A stretch of DNA of 64,000 nt from Myxococcota bacterium (GTDB lineage Bacteria; Myxococcota_A; UBA796; JAFGLY01), in NCBI GenBank assembly GCA_024276675.1, contig JAJRWT010000029.1:124001-188000 (forward strand). The letters run 5' to 3'. The position numbers and the translations under genes were made by a program. The notes under the pieces are model-generated. The model was not told where the DNA came from and searched no databases. It saw only the letters and a program-made list of their open reading frames with translations. Each line of letters starts with the position of its first letter. Position 1 is the first letter of the stretch. Positions 19,042 through 28,122 of the stretch are shown in pieces.

Positions 19042-19811
19042 GGTTGGGTGACCGAAGGCGCCGGGGCCAGCATGAGGTCGTCAAAGTGGGTCTGGGCGTC
19101 GGCCTTGGTCCACAACCCCACCTGGCCGCCGTCGGGGAAGGTGGAATCCCGTGCTTCCAGGTACATGTTGCCATCGAGATAGCAACGGATCCCATCGCCC
19201 TCCATGACCACGCGCAGAACGTGCCAGGCCTCGTGGTCCAGTTGCAAGGTGGTGCTTTCCAGCATCCGTCGCCGGCCATCCACCACCTTGTAGACGCGGA
19301 AGTTGTCTTCCAGGGGATTGTAGCGGGCGATGTAGTAGTTTTGTGCGTCGCGGGCCCGCCACAGGAGCCCACCACCCTGGTCCACTCGCCCGGCCACCGC
19401 CCTCAGCCGAACCGACATGTCCAGATCCTGATACGCGGTTTCAGGCAACAGCACCACGTTGAAGATGTCGTCGGCGTTGGAGGCCAGTTGCGCCAACACC
19501 CGGGGGGGGCTGGGGGCGGAATCATCGGCCGCCACCTGCCACTGGCCCACGGCGCCCACGAATCCCCCGGGCGCCTGCCCAGGCGAGAACTCGTCGAAGG
19601 ACCAGGTATATTCAGCCTGGGTGTCGCCGGTCTGGGCGGTGCTGCCCTGCTGGCTTGCTGTACCTGGAGAAGCCACGGAAACCTGCGACGGGCCGGCGCC
19701 CTCGTCCGCCGGGCCGGGAAAGCCCTGGCCGGTGAACGTGGACTGGCTGCTACTGGCCAGTAGAAAAGGGGCGAGAGCCAGCATGAGCACAGATAGATGA
19801 TACCTGAACAT
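19038..19811 (-). CDS. Exported LamG/DUF1080-like protein coupled to the ABC importer
   Basis: A 257-residue protein from ATG 19811 (AGGAGT upstream; MFRYHLSVLMLALAPFLL signal peptide, probably cleaved near ASS-Q). A Ser/Gly/Pro-rich linker leads to a concanavalin/LamG-like beta-sandwich. Its signature segments (GLLWRARDAQNYYIARYNP, WHVLRVVMEGDGIRCYLDG, QVGLWTKADAQTHFDDL) are typical of DUF1080 (3-keto-disaccharide hydrolase) and related laminin-G sugar-binding folds. It is first in the importer operon, overlapping the binding-protein gene by 4 bp. Such a partner is not usual for iron importers and may indicate a carbohydrate-linked ligand. Catalytic activity is not claimed. Confidence 0.8.
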   Translation of the reverse strand: MFRYHLSVLMLALAPFLLASSSQSTFTGQGFPGPADEGAGPSQVSVASPGTASQQGSTAQTGDTQAEYTWSFDEFSPGQAPGGFVGAVGQWQVAADDSAPSPPRVLAQLASNADDIFNVVLLPETAYQDLDMSVRLRAVAGRVDQGGGLLWRARDAQNYYIARYNPLEDNFRVYKVVDGRRRMLESTTLQLDHEAWHVLRVVMEGDGIRCYLDGNMYLEARDSTFPDGGQVGLWTKADAQTHFDDLMLAPAPSVTQP

Positions 19812-19989
19812 GGGAGACTCCTGTTGCCGGGAGACCCGTTGCTTCTGGTGGCAAGGGTTCGTGTAGGGATAACTCCCTCTCGTCCAGGGCGTCGAGACAT
19901 CTGCCAGGAGACCGTCATGCATTCCGCGGCCGGCAAGGCAGGTCGGAGTTCCCGGTATCGACGGCATGGCTGCGCCTGTCCGGGGGGAA

Positions 19990-20937
19990 CTACCTGGAAA
20001 GAAAGCTTTGGCAGTGGTCACGCAGGTCGTCGCGGGTCACCGAGAGGCAGATGTCCATGGCCGCAGCAGGATCGATGCGCTTGAGTTGGAACGCCACTCC
20101 CAGGCGACAACTGCCCGACAGCGGACCCGCTGCCACGCAGCGCCGCGCACCGGCAGCTCCCAGTCGTTCTCCCGCGGCCCAGCCCACGCCGTGAACGCAG
20201 TTTTCACGATAGATTCCCGAAGGCCCCGGCGGAACGCGCCCACACGCGGAAAAGGCAGCATCCAGGTCCTGGCGACCGATGTACTTCCCGATACCGTGCC
20301 AACAACTCTTGCGGGTCAAGAGGTCGCCTTCTTCCCGCGAGCAGACATCCAGGACGAAGTCCAGATCACGCAGCGAGGTCTCGCCCAGGACATCGTGCCG
20401 GCAGAAATCCCTCCACATTCCGGAATCATCGCAGGTTCGCAGTGCCAGCCGCGAGTCGGTTTCCACCAGGGCAGTGGCTATCCCGAAGAAACACTGGTCA
20501 CGCCACTTGCGCCCAGGAATGGTGGGGCAGACCTTCCTGGCGGCCTCCAACGAGGTGGGGACGTGCAGCTCAGCCACGTCAGCCATGCACTCGAAACGCA
20601 GCCTGTCCCTGGACACAACCTGGCAGGCCTGCAAGGCCCCATTCAGATCCCTGGCGGCCCGTTGCCGGGCGAGAGCGTGGAAGCAGACATCTTTGAAATC
20701 CCCCTGGTAGCGTAAGCATGTCTGCTCGTCGTACAATGCACGCCCCGAAGCGGAGCCCCCTGCGGGAGGCTGGGAGTCCGGCTTGGGAGGGACCGCCATC
20801 CGCACCTGCTCCAGGGAGGCTTTGGCCATGTCGTGAGAGCGATTCGAAGACGGCAGCGTTGCCCTGGCAACCTGTACCAGGGCCATGCAGCCCGAGAGGC
20901 AGAACAGGTACAGCAGGAAAAACGCTCTGTGGGACAT
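19990..20937 (-). CDS. Cys-rich repeat lipoprotein
   Basis: A 315-residue protein from ATG 20937 (GGTGGAG 4 bases upstream), with signal sequence and lipobox CLSGC (Cys17). After a Ser/Pro linker it consists of about seven or more imperfect repeats of roughly 30-40 residues. Each repeat carries a pair of cysteines about 9-15 apart, as in CLRYQGDFKDVC, CQVVSRDRLRFEC and CGRVPPGPSGIYRENC. Repeats also share an aromatic/acidic residue before the second Cys and an Ala-rich helix between. Alpha-helical disulfide-linked repeats are likely (Sel1-like in style, but not recognisable as Sel1). It overlaps closely with a tiny membrane-protein gene upstream. Function unknown. Confidence 0.75.
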   Translation of the reverse strand: MSHRAFFLLYLFCLSGCMALVQVARATLPSSNRSHDMAKASLEQVRMAVPPKPDSQPPAGGSASGRALYDEQTCLRYQGDFKDVCFHALARQRAARDLNGALQACQVVSRDRLRFECMADVAELHVPTSLEAARKVCPTIPGRKWRDQCFFGIATALVETDSRLALRTCDDSGMWRDFCRHDVLGETSLRDLDFVLDVCSREEGDLLTRKSCWHGIGKYIGRQDLDAAFSACGRVPPGPSGIYRENCVHGVGWAAGERLGAAGARRCVAAGPLSGSCRLGVAFQLKRIDPAAAMDICLSVTRDDLRDHCQSFLSR

Positions 20938-20978
20938 GGTACTCCACCACGGCGCCCCGCCCGCAACCGCGGGACAGC

Positions 20979-21167
20979 TCACTGGACGTAGCCTATCTCT
21001 CTCATTCGTTCTTCGGCTTCCTGCCGGGAGAAGCCGGTTTCCTCTGCCACGGGGGAGTCTTCCTTCGGGAGGGTGCCACCAGTGAACAACTTGTAGAGTA
21101 CGGCCACTGCACAGGCGAGCACAGCCAGGCTCGCGCCCATCATCAGCACCTGACGTCGTGAATACAT
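20979..21167 (-). CDS. Small single-pass membrane protein
   Basis: A 62-residue protein from ATG 21167 (MYSRRQVLMMGASLAVLACAV). It has a twin-Arg-like N-terminus (SRRQVLMMG) running into one long helix, then a short hydrophilic tail rich in Glu. A lipid-anchored form at LAC is possible. The stop is 41 bp from the start of the Cys-rich lipoprotein, so the two are probably co-transcribed. It is divergent from the 21194 gene with only 26 bp between starts. No family recognised. Confidence 0.55.
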   Translation of the reverse strand: MYSRRQVLMMGASLAVLACAVAVLYKLFTGGTLPKEDSPVAEETGFSRQEAEERMREIGYVQ

Positions 21168-21193
21168 GATGATGGTATATACACAGTCAGGAG

Positions 21194-22042
21194 ATGGGGC
21201 CACAGCACGAACAACGGGAGCCGCAGCACTTGGAACCATTGAAGCCGCTTCACGAGCGCCTGGACCAGCTCCTGGAACAGGGCGAGGCCGGCGAGGCCGA
21301 GGATCTTGCGCGCATGTTGGCCAGGCGCATCGAGGCCATAGTGGATCGTACGATGAGATCCGCCGTCCTGGAGACCACCATCAGTGAACTGGATGATGCT
21401 GGTCTCCTGGGAATGCTCCATCGCATCCGGGTGGGAGCCGCCCATGGCCGGCAGTCCTATCGAGAGTTGCTGGGCGAGCTTGCCGGTGCCGACAACCTGC
21501 TCCTGAAACTCCCCTACGACCGCCTGCAGGATCTCTATGCCGCCGCCACCAGGGCGAAGCTGGACGACGTCGCCCGGATGTTCCTTGGAGATCGAATCCG
21601 GACCAACCCATCCATCGAAGAAGCTCGTTCCGACAACGAGTTTCTTCCCATCTCGTCAGGACAGCGCAAGAGCGCCGCACGAACAGGAAAACGCTTGATC
21701 CTGGACAGGATAATCCATGATCGGGATCCCGCTGTGATAGCCCGCTTCCTGGCCAATCCTCGTGTCGTGGAAAGAGACGTGGTGCGCGTGTCCGCCATGA
21801 ACCCCACCCGTCCCGAAATCCTGGTACTGGTCGCCAGGCATCCACGTTGGTCGAGTCGCTACGAAATCCGCAAGGCACTGGTGTGCAATCCCTGTACACC
21901 TCAACCCATCGCACTGACTCTCGTGTCGACCCTGATGCAACAAGATCTGCGCATCGTGGCCGAAAGCCCTGCAATCGCGGCCTGCATCAGGGATTCCGCC
22001 CGCCGGCTCATTCGTAGCCCGATTACGCCTTCTCCCGGTTGA
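21194..22042 (+). CDS. Conserved unknown, HEAT/leucine-rich-like repeat protein
   Basis: A 282-residue soluble protein with no signal sequence. The first 100 residues are helical and acidic/basic-rich, with a likely coiled segment. The C-terminal half contains repeated stretches about 35 residues apart that resemble HEAT-type helical repeats (RDPAVIARFLANPRVVERDV, then RPEILVLVARHPRWSSRYEI, then LQQDLRIVAESPAIAACI). Repeats with RDxxVxxxLLxNPRLTE-type wording are common in myxobacterial proteins of unknown role. The ATG at 21194 sits directly after AGGAG, so the spacing is poor and the true start may be elsewhere. The 3' end overlaps the end of hutI by 20 bp (convergent). Confidence 0.7.
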   Translation: MGPQHEQREPQHLEPLKPLHERLDQLLEQGEAGEAEDLARMLARRIEAIVDRTMRSAVLETTISELDDAGLLGMLHRIRVGAAHGRQSYRELLGELAGADNLLLKLPYDRLQDLYAAATRAKLDDVARMFLGDRIRTNPSIEEARSDNEFLPISSGQRKSAARTGKRLILDRIIHDRDPAVIARFLANPRVVERDVVRVSAMNPTRPEILVLVARHPRWSSRYEIRKALVCNPCTPQPIALTLVSTLMQQDLRIVAESPAIAACIRDSARRLIRSPITPSPG

Positions 22043-23270
22043 ATGCGGTATTGGGGCCAGATCCCCGCCCAGCGGAGAAGAGCAGCTTGCCGTCCTTCAC
22101 CAGGTGACACACCCTGGGGCCCCCCAGGTACTGCACCAGCACGGAGAGGCTGGCAGGTTCTCCCGGCGGAGGTTCCACCAGGACCATATCGGCAGCCGAA
22201 TCGGATGCCAGGCGCCCCAGATCGGGACGACCAAGGGCAAGACCAGCGTTCCTGGTGACCCCCAGCAGAGCTTCGGGGACGCGCAGGCCCATTTTCAAAC
22301 AAGCCAGCGTGGCGCAGGTCCACAGGTCGGCCACGGGACTGGAACCAGGGTTGAAGTCGGTGGCAATCGCCATGGGTACGCCCGCCGCCCGGAAGCTGGC
22401 GACGGGGGGGGGATCATCGCCCAGGTAGAGCATGGCCCCGGGGAGCAGCACGGCCACTGTGCCGGCCCTGGCCATGGAATCGATCCCGTCCTGCTGGATG
22501 TGCTCCAGGTGGTCCGCGCTCAAGGCCCCCAGCTCTGCCGCCATGGCAGCGGCACCCGTGTGGACCACCTGCTCCGCGTGGATGCGAGGTTTCAAACCGT
22601 GGGAAATCGCCGCTCGAAGAACAGCCTCTGCTTCAGAAAGGGAAAAAGCGCCCTTGTCACAGTACACATCGGCGTAACGAGCAAGCGACGCCGCCGCGGG
22701 AATCTGCTCTCGGATCAGGAGATCCACGTAGGCCGCACGGTCCTGCCGATACTCGGCTGGTATGGCATGCGCCCCGAGAAAGGTGGGCAGCACGCGTACC
22801 ACGGTGTTGGCGGATGTGATTGCTCGCAACATCTTGAGTTCGGCGCCAAGCTCCAGTCCATAGCCGCTCTTGACCTCCACCGTGGTGATCCCCCTGGAAA
22901 GCCCCAGGTCCAGGCGCTCTGTCAAGGTTTCCGACAGCATGGCCTCGGAGGCAGCCCTGGTGGCCTGGACGGTGGAGAGAATGCCTCCACCTCGCTGAAG
23001 GATCTCGGTGTAGCTGGTGCCAGCCAGTCTTTCCTGGAATTCGGCGGCCCTGCTGCCGGCAAAACAGGAGTGGGTGTGGCAATCCACCAGGCCCGGAAGC
23101 CCCAGCAGCCCCCCGCACTTCACCGTGGAATGGGCATTGGGGGCCTGCGAAGAGGGCCCTACGAACACCACGCGACCCTGGTGGAAACCAACCGCGGCGT
23201 CGTTCAGGACCAGGGGCTCGTCCCCGGTGAACAGCTCCGCTATTCCAGTAAAAACCAGTTCGACAGTCAT
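22023..23270 (-). CDS. hutI: Imidazolonepropionase
   Basis: A 415-residue amidohydrolase-family enzyme from ATG 23270 (AGGAG upstream). Metal ligands are in CHTHSCFAGSR (His65, His67). HAEQVVHTGAAAMAAELGA and ADHLEH supply further His residues, and ATDFNPGSSP carries the catalytic Asp region and marks HutI specifically. It converts 4-imidazolone-5-propionate to N-formimino-L-glutamate, the third step of histidine degradation. No other hut genes lie in the window, so the pathway must be completed elsewhere. The 3' end overlaps the convergent 21194 gene. Confidence 0.95.
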   Translation of the reverse strand: MTVELVFTGIAELFTGDEPLVLNDAAVGFHQGRVVFVGPSSQAPNAHSTVKCGGLLGLPGLVDCHTHSCFAGSRAAEFQERLAGTSYTEILQRGGGILSTVQATRAASEAMLSETLTERLDLGLSRGITTVEVKSGYGLELGAELKMLRAITSANTVVRVLPTFLGAHAIPAEYRQDRAAYVDLLIREQIPAAASLARYADVYCDKGAFSLSEAEAVLRAAISHGLKPRIHAEQVVHTGAAAMAAELGALSADHLEHIQQDGIDSMARAGTVAVLLPGAMLYLGDDPPPVASFRAAGVPMAIATDFNPGSSPVADLWTCATLACLKMGLRVPEALLGVTRNAGLALGRPDLGRLASDSAADMVLVEPPPGEPASLSVLVQYLGGPRVCHLVKDGKLLFSAGRGSGPNTAFNREKA

Positions 23271-23440
23271 GTGTACTCCTGGACGCCGCCGAGGCCACCC
23301 GGGCGATGTCTGCTTGCCAAGCCCATTGACTGGTGCTAATAATCCACTGTGGTTGGTGGCTCCGCGCAACGAAGGGCCTGGATTCCGCCTCAGCTCCCCG
23401 ATAACCCGCCAAGTACCATCGGCCCCACGAAGGAGGCCCC

Positions 23441-24340
23441 ATGACCCTCACCCACGGAACCGGATTGTTGCTCATCGGTTTGTCCATTCCCGGATGCGCC
23501 GGCGACAACTTCAACCAGGGTCTCGACCTGGAAAAGACTCCGGACACAGCAACCACAGACACCTCCGAAGCCGACACCGACACCGACGCCGACGCCGACA
23601 CCGACACCGACGCCGACGCCGACGCCGACTCCGACACAGACGCCGATACCGACTTCCAGGCCTGCCCCAGCTCCTGGCAGCCGGTGGACCAGTCCGGTTG
23701 GTCCAAGGTCTTCGACGTGGAATGGCGAGGAGCCAGCGGCTCGGGAACCATCGAGGGCCTGGGCCCCGCATCCGAAGCCGATACCTTCAAGTACCGGGAC
23801 AGCATCAGCACCACATCCGAAGGCTTCGATGTGGACGTACTGGTGGGCTGCGACGGCAGTTCGGGCGAAGGCATGTACGTGTACCAGTGGGAAGGCGACG
23901 TGACCGTGTTCATGTATTCGACCATGCTCATGGACTACTATGCCAGCGTCGTTTCCAGCCCCGCACGTCTCTACCTGCCCAGCGATGCCGAGATCGGCAA
24001 CAGGGGCACCTGGGACTACAACTACACCCTGACCGTCACCTACCAGGAAGCCACATCAGCCAAGATCCAGAGCGGCCACGTAGATTTCTCCGGCTCCTAC
24101 GTCGAGCTGGGCTTCACCGACATCCAGTTGTTCGACGGCACCACGGTTGAAGCCTACCTCCTGACAAACAGCTACACGGCCACAGTCCAGGAATACACAA
24201 CCTGGACAGTAAACGGGTACATCGAGCAGTGGTGGGTTAGAGGCCTGGGACTCGTCAGCGAGTACCACACCAACGCCGACACCGGCGAAGTAATCATGAC
24301 CCGGGAGCTGGCCGCCTACTCCGGAATCACTCCCGAGTAA
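23441..24340 (+). CDS. Lipoprotein with Asp-Thr/Ala repeat linker
   Basis: A 299-residue protein from ATG 23441 with a lipobox SIPGC (Cys19). Residues 44-71 are an Asp-rich DTDADAD repeat, an extended acidic linker that lifts the domain off the membrane and can bind Ca2+. A beta-rich extracellular domain of about 225 residues follows, rich in Tyr, Thr and Asp with few cysteines; no family recognised. Such acidic-linker lipoproteins are common in Myxococcota-like genomes. Part of a run of three exported genes on the plus strand. Confidence 0.7.
   Translation: MTLTHGTGLLLIGLSIPGCAGDNFNQGLDLEKTPDTATTDTSEADTDTDADADTDTDADADADSDTDADTDFQACPSSWQPVDQSGWSKVFDVEWRGASGSGTIEGLGPASEADTFKYRDSISTTSEGFDVDVLVGCDGSSGEGMYVYQWEGDVTVFMYSTMLMDYYASVVSSPARLYLPSDAEIGNRGTWDYNYTLTVTYQEATSAKIQSGHVDFSGSYVELGFTDIQLFDGTTVEAYLLTNSYTATVQEYTTWTVNGYIEQWWVRGLGLVSEYHTNADTGEVIMTRELAAYSGITPE
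23570..23653 (+). repeat. Short tandem repeat coding an acidic linker
   Basis: About 84 bp of imperfect GACACCGACGCC/GACGCCGACACC units, encoding the Asp-Thr-Asp-Ala linker of the surrounding lipoprotein. Such in-frame repeats can change length by slippage without breaking the frame. Confidence 0.85.
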
Positions 24341-24369
24341 CACCCAAGACAGGAACCAAGAGGATCCCA

Positions 24370-24870
24370 ATGCGAAGAATCATCTCCACAGTAACCACGG
24401 GGCTTGTCTCGGCCTTCCTGGCCCTGTCCGCCATGGCATCCAACGTGGACACCTTCCCGGTGGATCCCTACAACAGCTCGGGCACTTTCGAAAACATCCG
24501 TTACCTGGCCGTGGATCCCGATTCGGCACTCAAGATTCTGGAACCTGCAAAGCCAGCAGAATCCGACTCGGCAACAGCCGATCTGATCATCCACAACCCA
24601 ACGTACATCATGGCCACGCTCTACGTGAACGGTCTACAGATCGGCGGCATCGAACCTCTGGATACCGCCATTCTCCACGGTGTCAAGGCCGGTGTCTATG
24701 AAGTGGCGCTGGCACTCCCCAACGGCTACGTCGACGCATGCCGCCTGTCCACCGGCCCCGATGCCAAGCCCGAACCCATCCTGGATCCCCCCAGCTACGA
24801 ATACCCCCATTACGGCGGCCCTCCCCTTGCGAACCCGCCAAGCACCGAGCCTTCCACGCCCGCCGAATAG
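24370..24870 (+). CDS. Exported hypothetical protein
   Basis: A 166-residue protein. The signal peptide (MRRIISTVTTGLVSAFLALSAMA, cleavage probably after AMA or ASN) is followed by a small soluble domain with beta-strand-like segments (TADLIIHNPTYIMATLYVNG, GVYEVALALPNGYVD). A Pro-rich tail follows. The start at 24370 comes after AGGATCCC. No family recognised; the middle segment could be a PEGA-like carbohydrate-binding fold, but this is a guess. It lies 29 bp after the linker lipoprotein, in the same direction. Confidence 0.6.
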   Translation: MRRIISTVTTGLVSAFLALSAMASNVDTFPVDPYNSSGTFENIRYLAVDPDSALKILEPAKPAESDSATADLIIHNPTYIMATLYVNGLQIGGIEPLDTAILHGVKAGVYEVALALPNGYVDACRLSTGPDAKPEPILDPPSYEYPHYGGPPLANPPSTEPSTPAE

Positions 24871-24889
24871 CGGCAGGCCACCGCTGCCG

Positions 24890-26437
24890 GTGAACAGCCC
24901 TGCCCTGAGCGCGCCGCCAAGACTCCCAGCGTTGGTTCTGTGCCTGCTGGCTCTTTGCCAGGGCTCCGTCGCCTGCAGTTCGGCCTGCGTCGGCGCGGGC
25001 TGTTTCCAACAATACAGCGTATCGTGGATGAGCGCCTTCTTCGGACAGGCGTCGGGCTGGGCCCCGCGCCTGGATCCGGTGGAAGAGCTGGATCTCTCCA
25101 TACGAGGCAGCGACACCCAGGGTGATGGTTGGTGGGTGGCCGTCCACGAGGATCACACCTTCGTGGGTATGCCCGATGTTTCGACGGTGCGAAGTTTCGC
25201 CAACGACTCCCTGGTCATCGGCACTTCCCCCTTCGACGACGAAGCATCCATCGAAGACAGCCAGAACCCGGATTCCGCTTTCGGTGCCTCGTTGATGGCG
25301 GTTTCCGACAACGACGGCAACGGGACCCCCGACATGGTCGTGGGCTCGCCCCTCGCCCTGGGCCTGCCCGAAGCCCCGCAGGCCGGCAGGGTCTACCTGT
25401 TCAACGCCATTCCCACCCAGGCGACGGGTTCTCTCTCCAGCACAGATGCCCTGCTCACCATCATCGGCAGTGACGCCTACGACAGGCTTGGCAAGAACAT
25501 GCAACCCTGTGGCGACATCGATGGTGACGGCCTCTCGGATTGGGTCCTCTGGGCGCCGTGGTCCCAGGGCTCCACATCCGCCGAAGCCTCGACGGCCCCA
25601 CCTGGCGGAAGCTTGTGGGTAATCATCACCAGCAGGTTGTCCGAATACCTGGATTCCCCCGGAGTGGAGGTCCCGGTTCACCAACTGGGAAACGCCTACT
25701 ACTCCTCTTTCGTGGGCGCCGACGCTGGTACTGCTCTTCTCTGCGACAAGGATTTCAATGGAGACGGTTGGCCGGAGTTGATGGTGGGGGCTCCCTACGC
25801 CGACCATGGCGGGGTGGAGGCGTCTGGAGCGGTCTACATCCTGGACCTTCGCGAAGGCACGGATAGCAACGACATGGAAGGTCTGGCGGACCAGATCACG
25901 AGGGGAGGCGATCTGGAAGAAACCGCGACCTGGGTGACCCCACCTGCCGAGCCAGAATCCTACCTGGGCTCAGCCCTGGCCGCCGGCGATATCACGGGTT
26001 CGGGAACGATGGAACTGTTGGTCGGTGCGCCGGGCGCGGACGACGGACGAGGCGCGACTGTGCTCTTTCACAACAACACAGGGGGTTCCGGAGAGCTGAC
26101 CGAGATCGCCAGGTTCACGGGCGAAGACACCGGAGACCATTTCGGCAAAACGCTACTGGTAGCTGATTTGAACGGTGATTCCAACGCTGACATGGCTATC
26201 GGAGCCCCCCATCACAACCCCATGGGTGAGATGGAGTACTTCGCCTCCGGCGCACTGTACATCTGGTACGGAAGCCTGGGCTATCCGACCCTGGAGGCCG
26301 AACACGAGGCATCTCGGGCCGACACCACGTTCGAACGCTCCCAGGCCTACCTGCTGGTGGGCGACTGGGCTGAATCAGCCGACATCAACCAAGACGGAAT
26401 AAACGACATCATAATGCTGCACCGAACCGAGATCTGA
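24890..26437 (+). CDS. Exported FG-GAP (integrin-alpha-like) repeat protein
   Basis: About 515 residues if started at GTG 24890; longer upstream frames look non-coding, and the ribosome site is weak. It has a hydrophobic N-terminus with several Cys (a lipoprotein site at SVAC is possible). Repeats form a predicted beta-propeller, each with a Ca2+-binding loop of DxDGDG style: DNDGNGTPDMVVG, DIDGDGLSDWV, DFNGDGWPELMVG, DLNGDSNADMAIG and DINQDGINDI. These FG-GAP loops usually mediate adhesion or surface binding. It overlaps nothing and is followed by a convergent gene at 26479. Confidence 0.75.
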   Translation: MNSPALSAPPRLPALVLCLLALCQGSVACSSACVGAGCFQQYSVSWMSAFFGQASGWAPRLDPVEELDLSIRGSDTQGDGWWVAVHEDHTFVGMPDVSTVRSFANDSLVIGTSPFDDEASIEDSQNPDSAFGASLMAVSDNDGNGTPDMVVGSPLALGLPEAPQAGRVYLFNAIPTQATGSLSSTDALLTIIGSDAYDRLGKNMQPCGDIDGDGLSDWVLWAPWSQGSTSAEASTAPPGGSLWVIITSRLSEYLDSPGVEVPVHQLGNAYYSSFVGADAGTALLCDKDFNGDGWPELMVGAPYADHGGVEASGAVYILDLREGTDSNDMEGLADQITRGGDLEETATWVTPPAEPESYLGSALAAGDITGSGTMELLVGAPGADDGRGATVLFHNNTGGSGELTEIARFTGEDTGDHFGKTLLVADLNGDSNADMAIGAPHHNPMGEMEYFASGALYIWYGSLGYPTLEAEHEASRADTTFERSQAYLLVGDWAESADINQDGINDIIMLHRTEI

Positions 26438-26445
26438 GAAGCCGC

Positions 26446-26466
26446 CCCGGCACCAGTGCTGCCGGG
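26446..26466. terminator. Hairpin between convergent genes
   Basis: CCCGGCA/TGCCGGG inverted repeat with a 7-base loop, in the 41 bp between two convergent gene ends. No T-run on either side, so a terminator role is only suggested by position. Confidence 0.35.
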
Positions 26467-26478
26467 AACCCACTCGAT

Positions 26479-28005
26479 TCAACTGGCTTCGTCGTCCAGG
26501 TCCGAGCGCGGCGCCTGCCAGGAACTGGGTCTTGGTGTGTTTCGGTATTCCACGAGTTCATCGGTCAAGGACGACGTGGTTTCGGGTATCACGTTGCTCC
26601 TGACATAGAAACCCAGGTCGCCGGTCCATAGGATGACAGTGGAACCGGGCGGAAGGTTGACGAGCTTTTGACCGGATCGAATGGCCGCCACCTGGCCGCC
26701 GGGGAGGGTGGCCTTACCGGTGAGTCTTGGACCAGGAGTGACCGCCAATCCCCCCAATTCGCCACACTTGACAACCCCCCCAAAGGCTTCGAAGTGCTGC
26801 TCTGGCTGAAGTGTACCTCGGGGGATCCACTCGCCATCCTGTCGGAACCAGACTTCGGCAATCTCACGAGGCCCCGAGTCCACCGTGTAGACTCCCACCT
26901 GGAGATGCCGAGCATCCAGCCGGCTGGCGACATGTTTCTGGTCATCGGGGGGCGAATAGCCTCCAGTGGCCGTAGGATCTCCGTCGGTGAGCAGGTAGAT
27001 GTCGTCGTCGTCGATAGTGTAACCATCGGGCATGGGCATGGTGAAATCATCCCCGGGTGCTCGCTTGAGGGGAGCAGGCGGAAACCCCGTGCCGCTGGCG
27101 AGCCTGGCCGGAACCTGAGATTCCACCACAGGGACTTCGTCGTAGCTCCCACCAGCGCCACCGGCAGCAGCGGAGGCTGGTGCAGCGGGCGATGAACTCC
27201 CCTGCCCCACAGCGTTGCCATTTGAAGAGGCCATGGCAGGCTCGCCCTGCCTGGCAGAATCCGGCTTGGCTGGAGGTTGCTGCAGAAGCTCCGATTTGCT
27301 CGTGTCCGCCCCGCCATTCCGGGTGGAGCGTTCCCCCGGGGTCTTTGGGGGAGGCTGGGGTGCTTTCCCTGGCGAAGGCACGGAGCGCCTGGTTTTTTCC
27401 ATCCTGGCTGCCGCATCGGAACCACCAGCCGACTTGTCGGTGCGGGCCGAATTGGTCGAGATCACGCCGATGTTCGCGTTCCTGTAGGGCTCCTGGGCCC
27501 TTGTAGATTCGTGGGAGACAGCAGGCACGCCATGCCCCTGGGACCTGCGGGCGCGGGGAGTGGATGTGACAGTGGGGCGGGCGTCCTGATCCATCTCGCC
27601 GGGTTCCGGTGGAACCGGCCTGGTGGCCACGACAGTGTCGCATTCGTCTTCGAAATCTGCCACAGGCGCCCCCTCCGAACTATCAACGGGAATAATGTTG
27701 GGGTAGCGTTCTGTGATCTGCTCCACATCCTGTTCGACTGAGTTCCCACTCGATGGTTGCTCTATCGGGGCTGGAGCCTTCAAGGGAGGGGGATCCTTCC
27801 CTGCATCGGCAGAATCGGCGGAGATTCCGGCAGACTGCCCAGCAACCTGGCCGTGCCTTGGCTCCGACGGAACGCTTAGGGCCATGGCAAAAACCAGGCC
27901 GTGGTTTTCGGCGTTGTAGCAAGACACGGTCAGGGGCGCATCCTGTGCTTCCCACTGACCCAACACCTTTCCCGCTCTCTCAAGACGAATGACAAACCTG
28001 GACAC
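26479..28005 (-). CDS. Largely disordered protein with possible FHA-like N-terminus
   Basis: A 508-residue protein read from GTG 28005, with GGAGGT 6 bases upstream. The first 30 residues (MSRFVIRLERAGKVLGQW) resemble the first strands of FHA-type domains, but the domain is not complete. Residues about 45-330 are Pro, Ser, Ala and Glu-rich and probably disordered. Residues about 340-500 look like a small folded domain with a Gly-rich, acidic stretch. No signal peptide or helix seen. It may act as a scaffold or signalling adaptor; no function assigned. Confidence 0.6.
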   Translation of the reverse strand: MSRFVIRLERAGKVLGQWEAQDAPLTVSCYNAENHGLVFAMALSVPSEPRHGQVAGQSAGISADSADAGKDPPPLKAPAPIEQPSSGNSVEQDVEQITERYPNIIPVDSSEGAPVADFEDECDTVVATRPVPPEPGEMDQDARPTVTSTPRARRSQGHGVPAVSHESTRAQEPYRNANIGVISTNSARTDKSAGGSDAAARMEKTRRSVPSPGKAPQPPPKTPGERSTRNGGADTSKSELLQQPPAKPDSARQGEPAMASSNGNAVGQGSSSPAAPASAAAGGAGGSYDEVPVVESQVPARLASGTGFPPAPLKRAPGDDFTMPMPDGYTIDDDDIYLLTDGDPTATGGYSPPDDQKHVASRLDARHLQVGVYTVDSGPREIAEVWFRQDGEWIPRGTLQPEQHFEAFGGVVKCGELGGLAVTPGPRLTGKATLPGGQVAAIRSGQKLVNLPPGSTVILWTGDLGFYVRSNVIPETTSSLTDELVEYRNTPRPSSWQAPRSDLDDEAS

Positions 28006-28122
28006 GCTGGCACCTCCACTGTCTTCTTCAGAATATCAACCGACAAGAAACCATGCCCGCCAAAGTTGTCGAAACAGCCTGAAGGGCGAATCGACACCCG
28101 ACTACGTTGCCTTCCCGGAAGT

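Noticed and set aside
23570..23653. Tandem repeat that could look like a CRISPR or minisatellite array
   Set aside because: Units are about 6-12 bp, without spacers, and encode an in-frame acidic linker.
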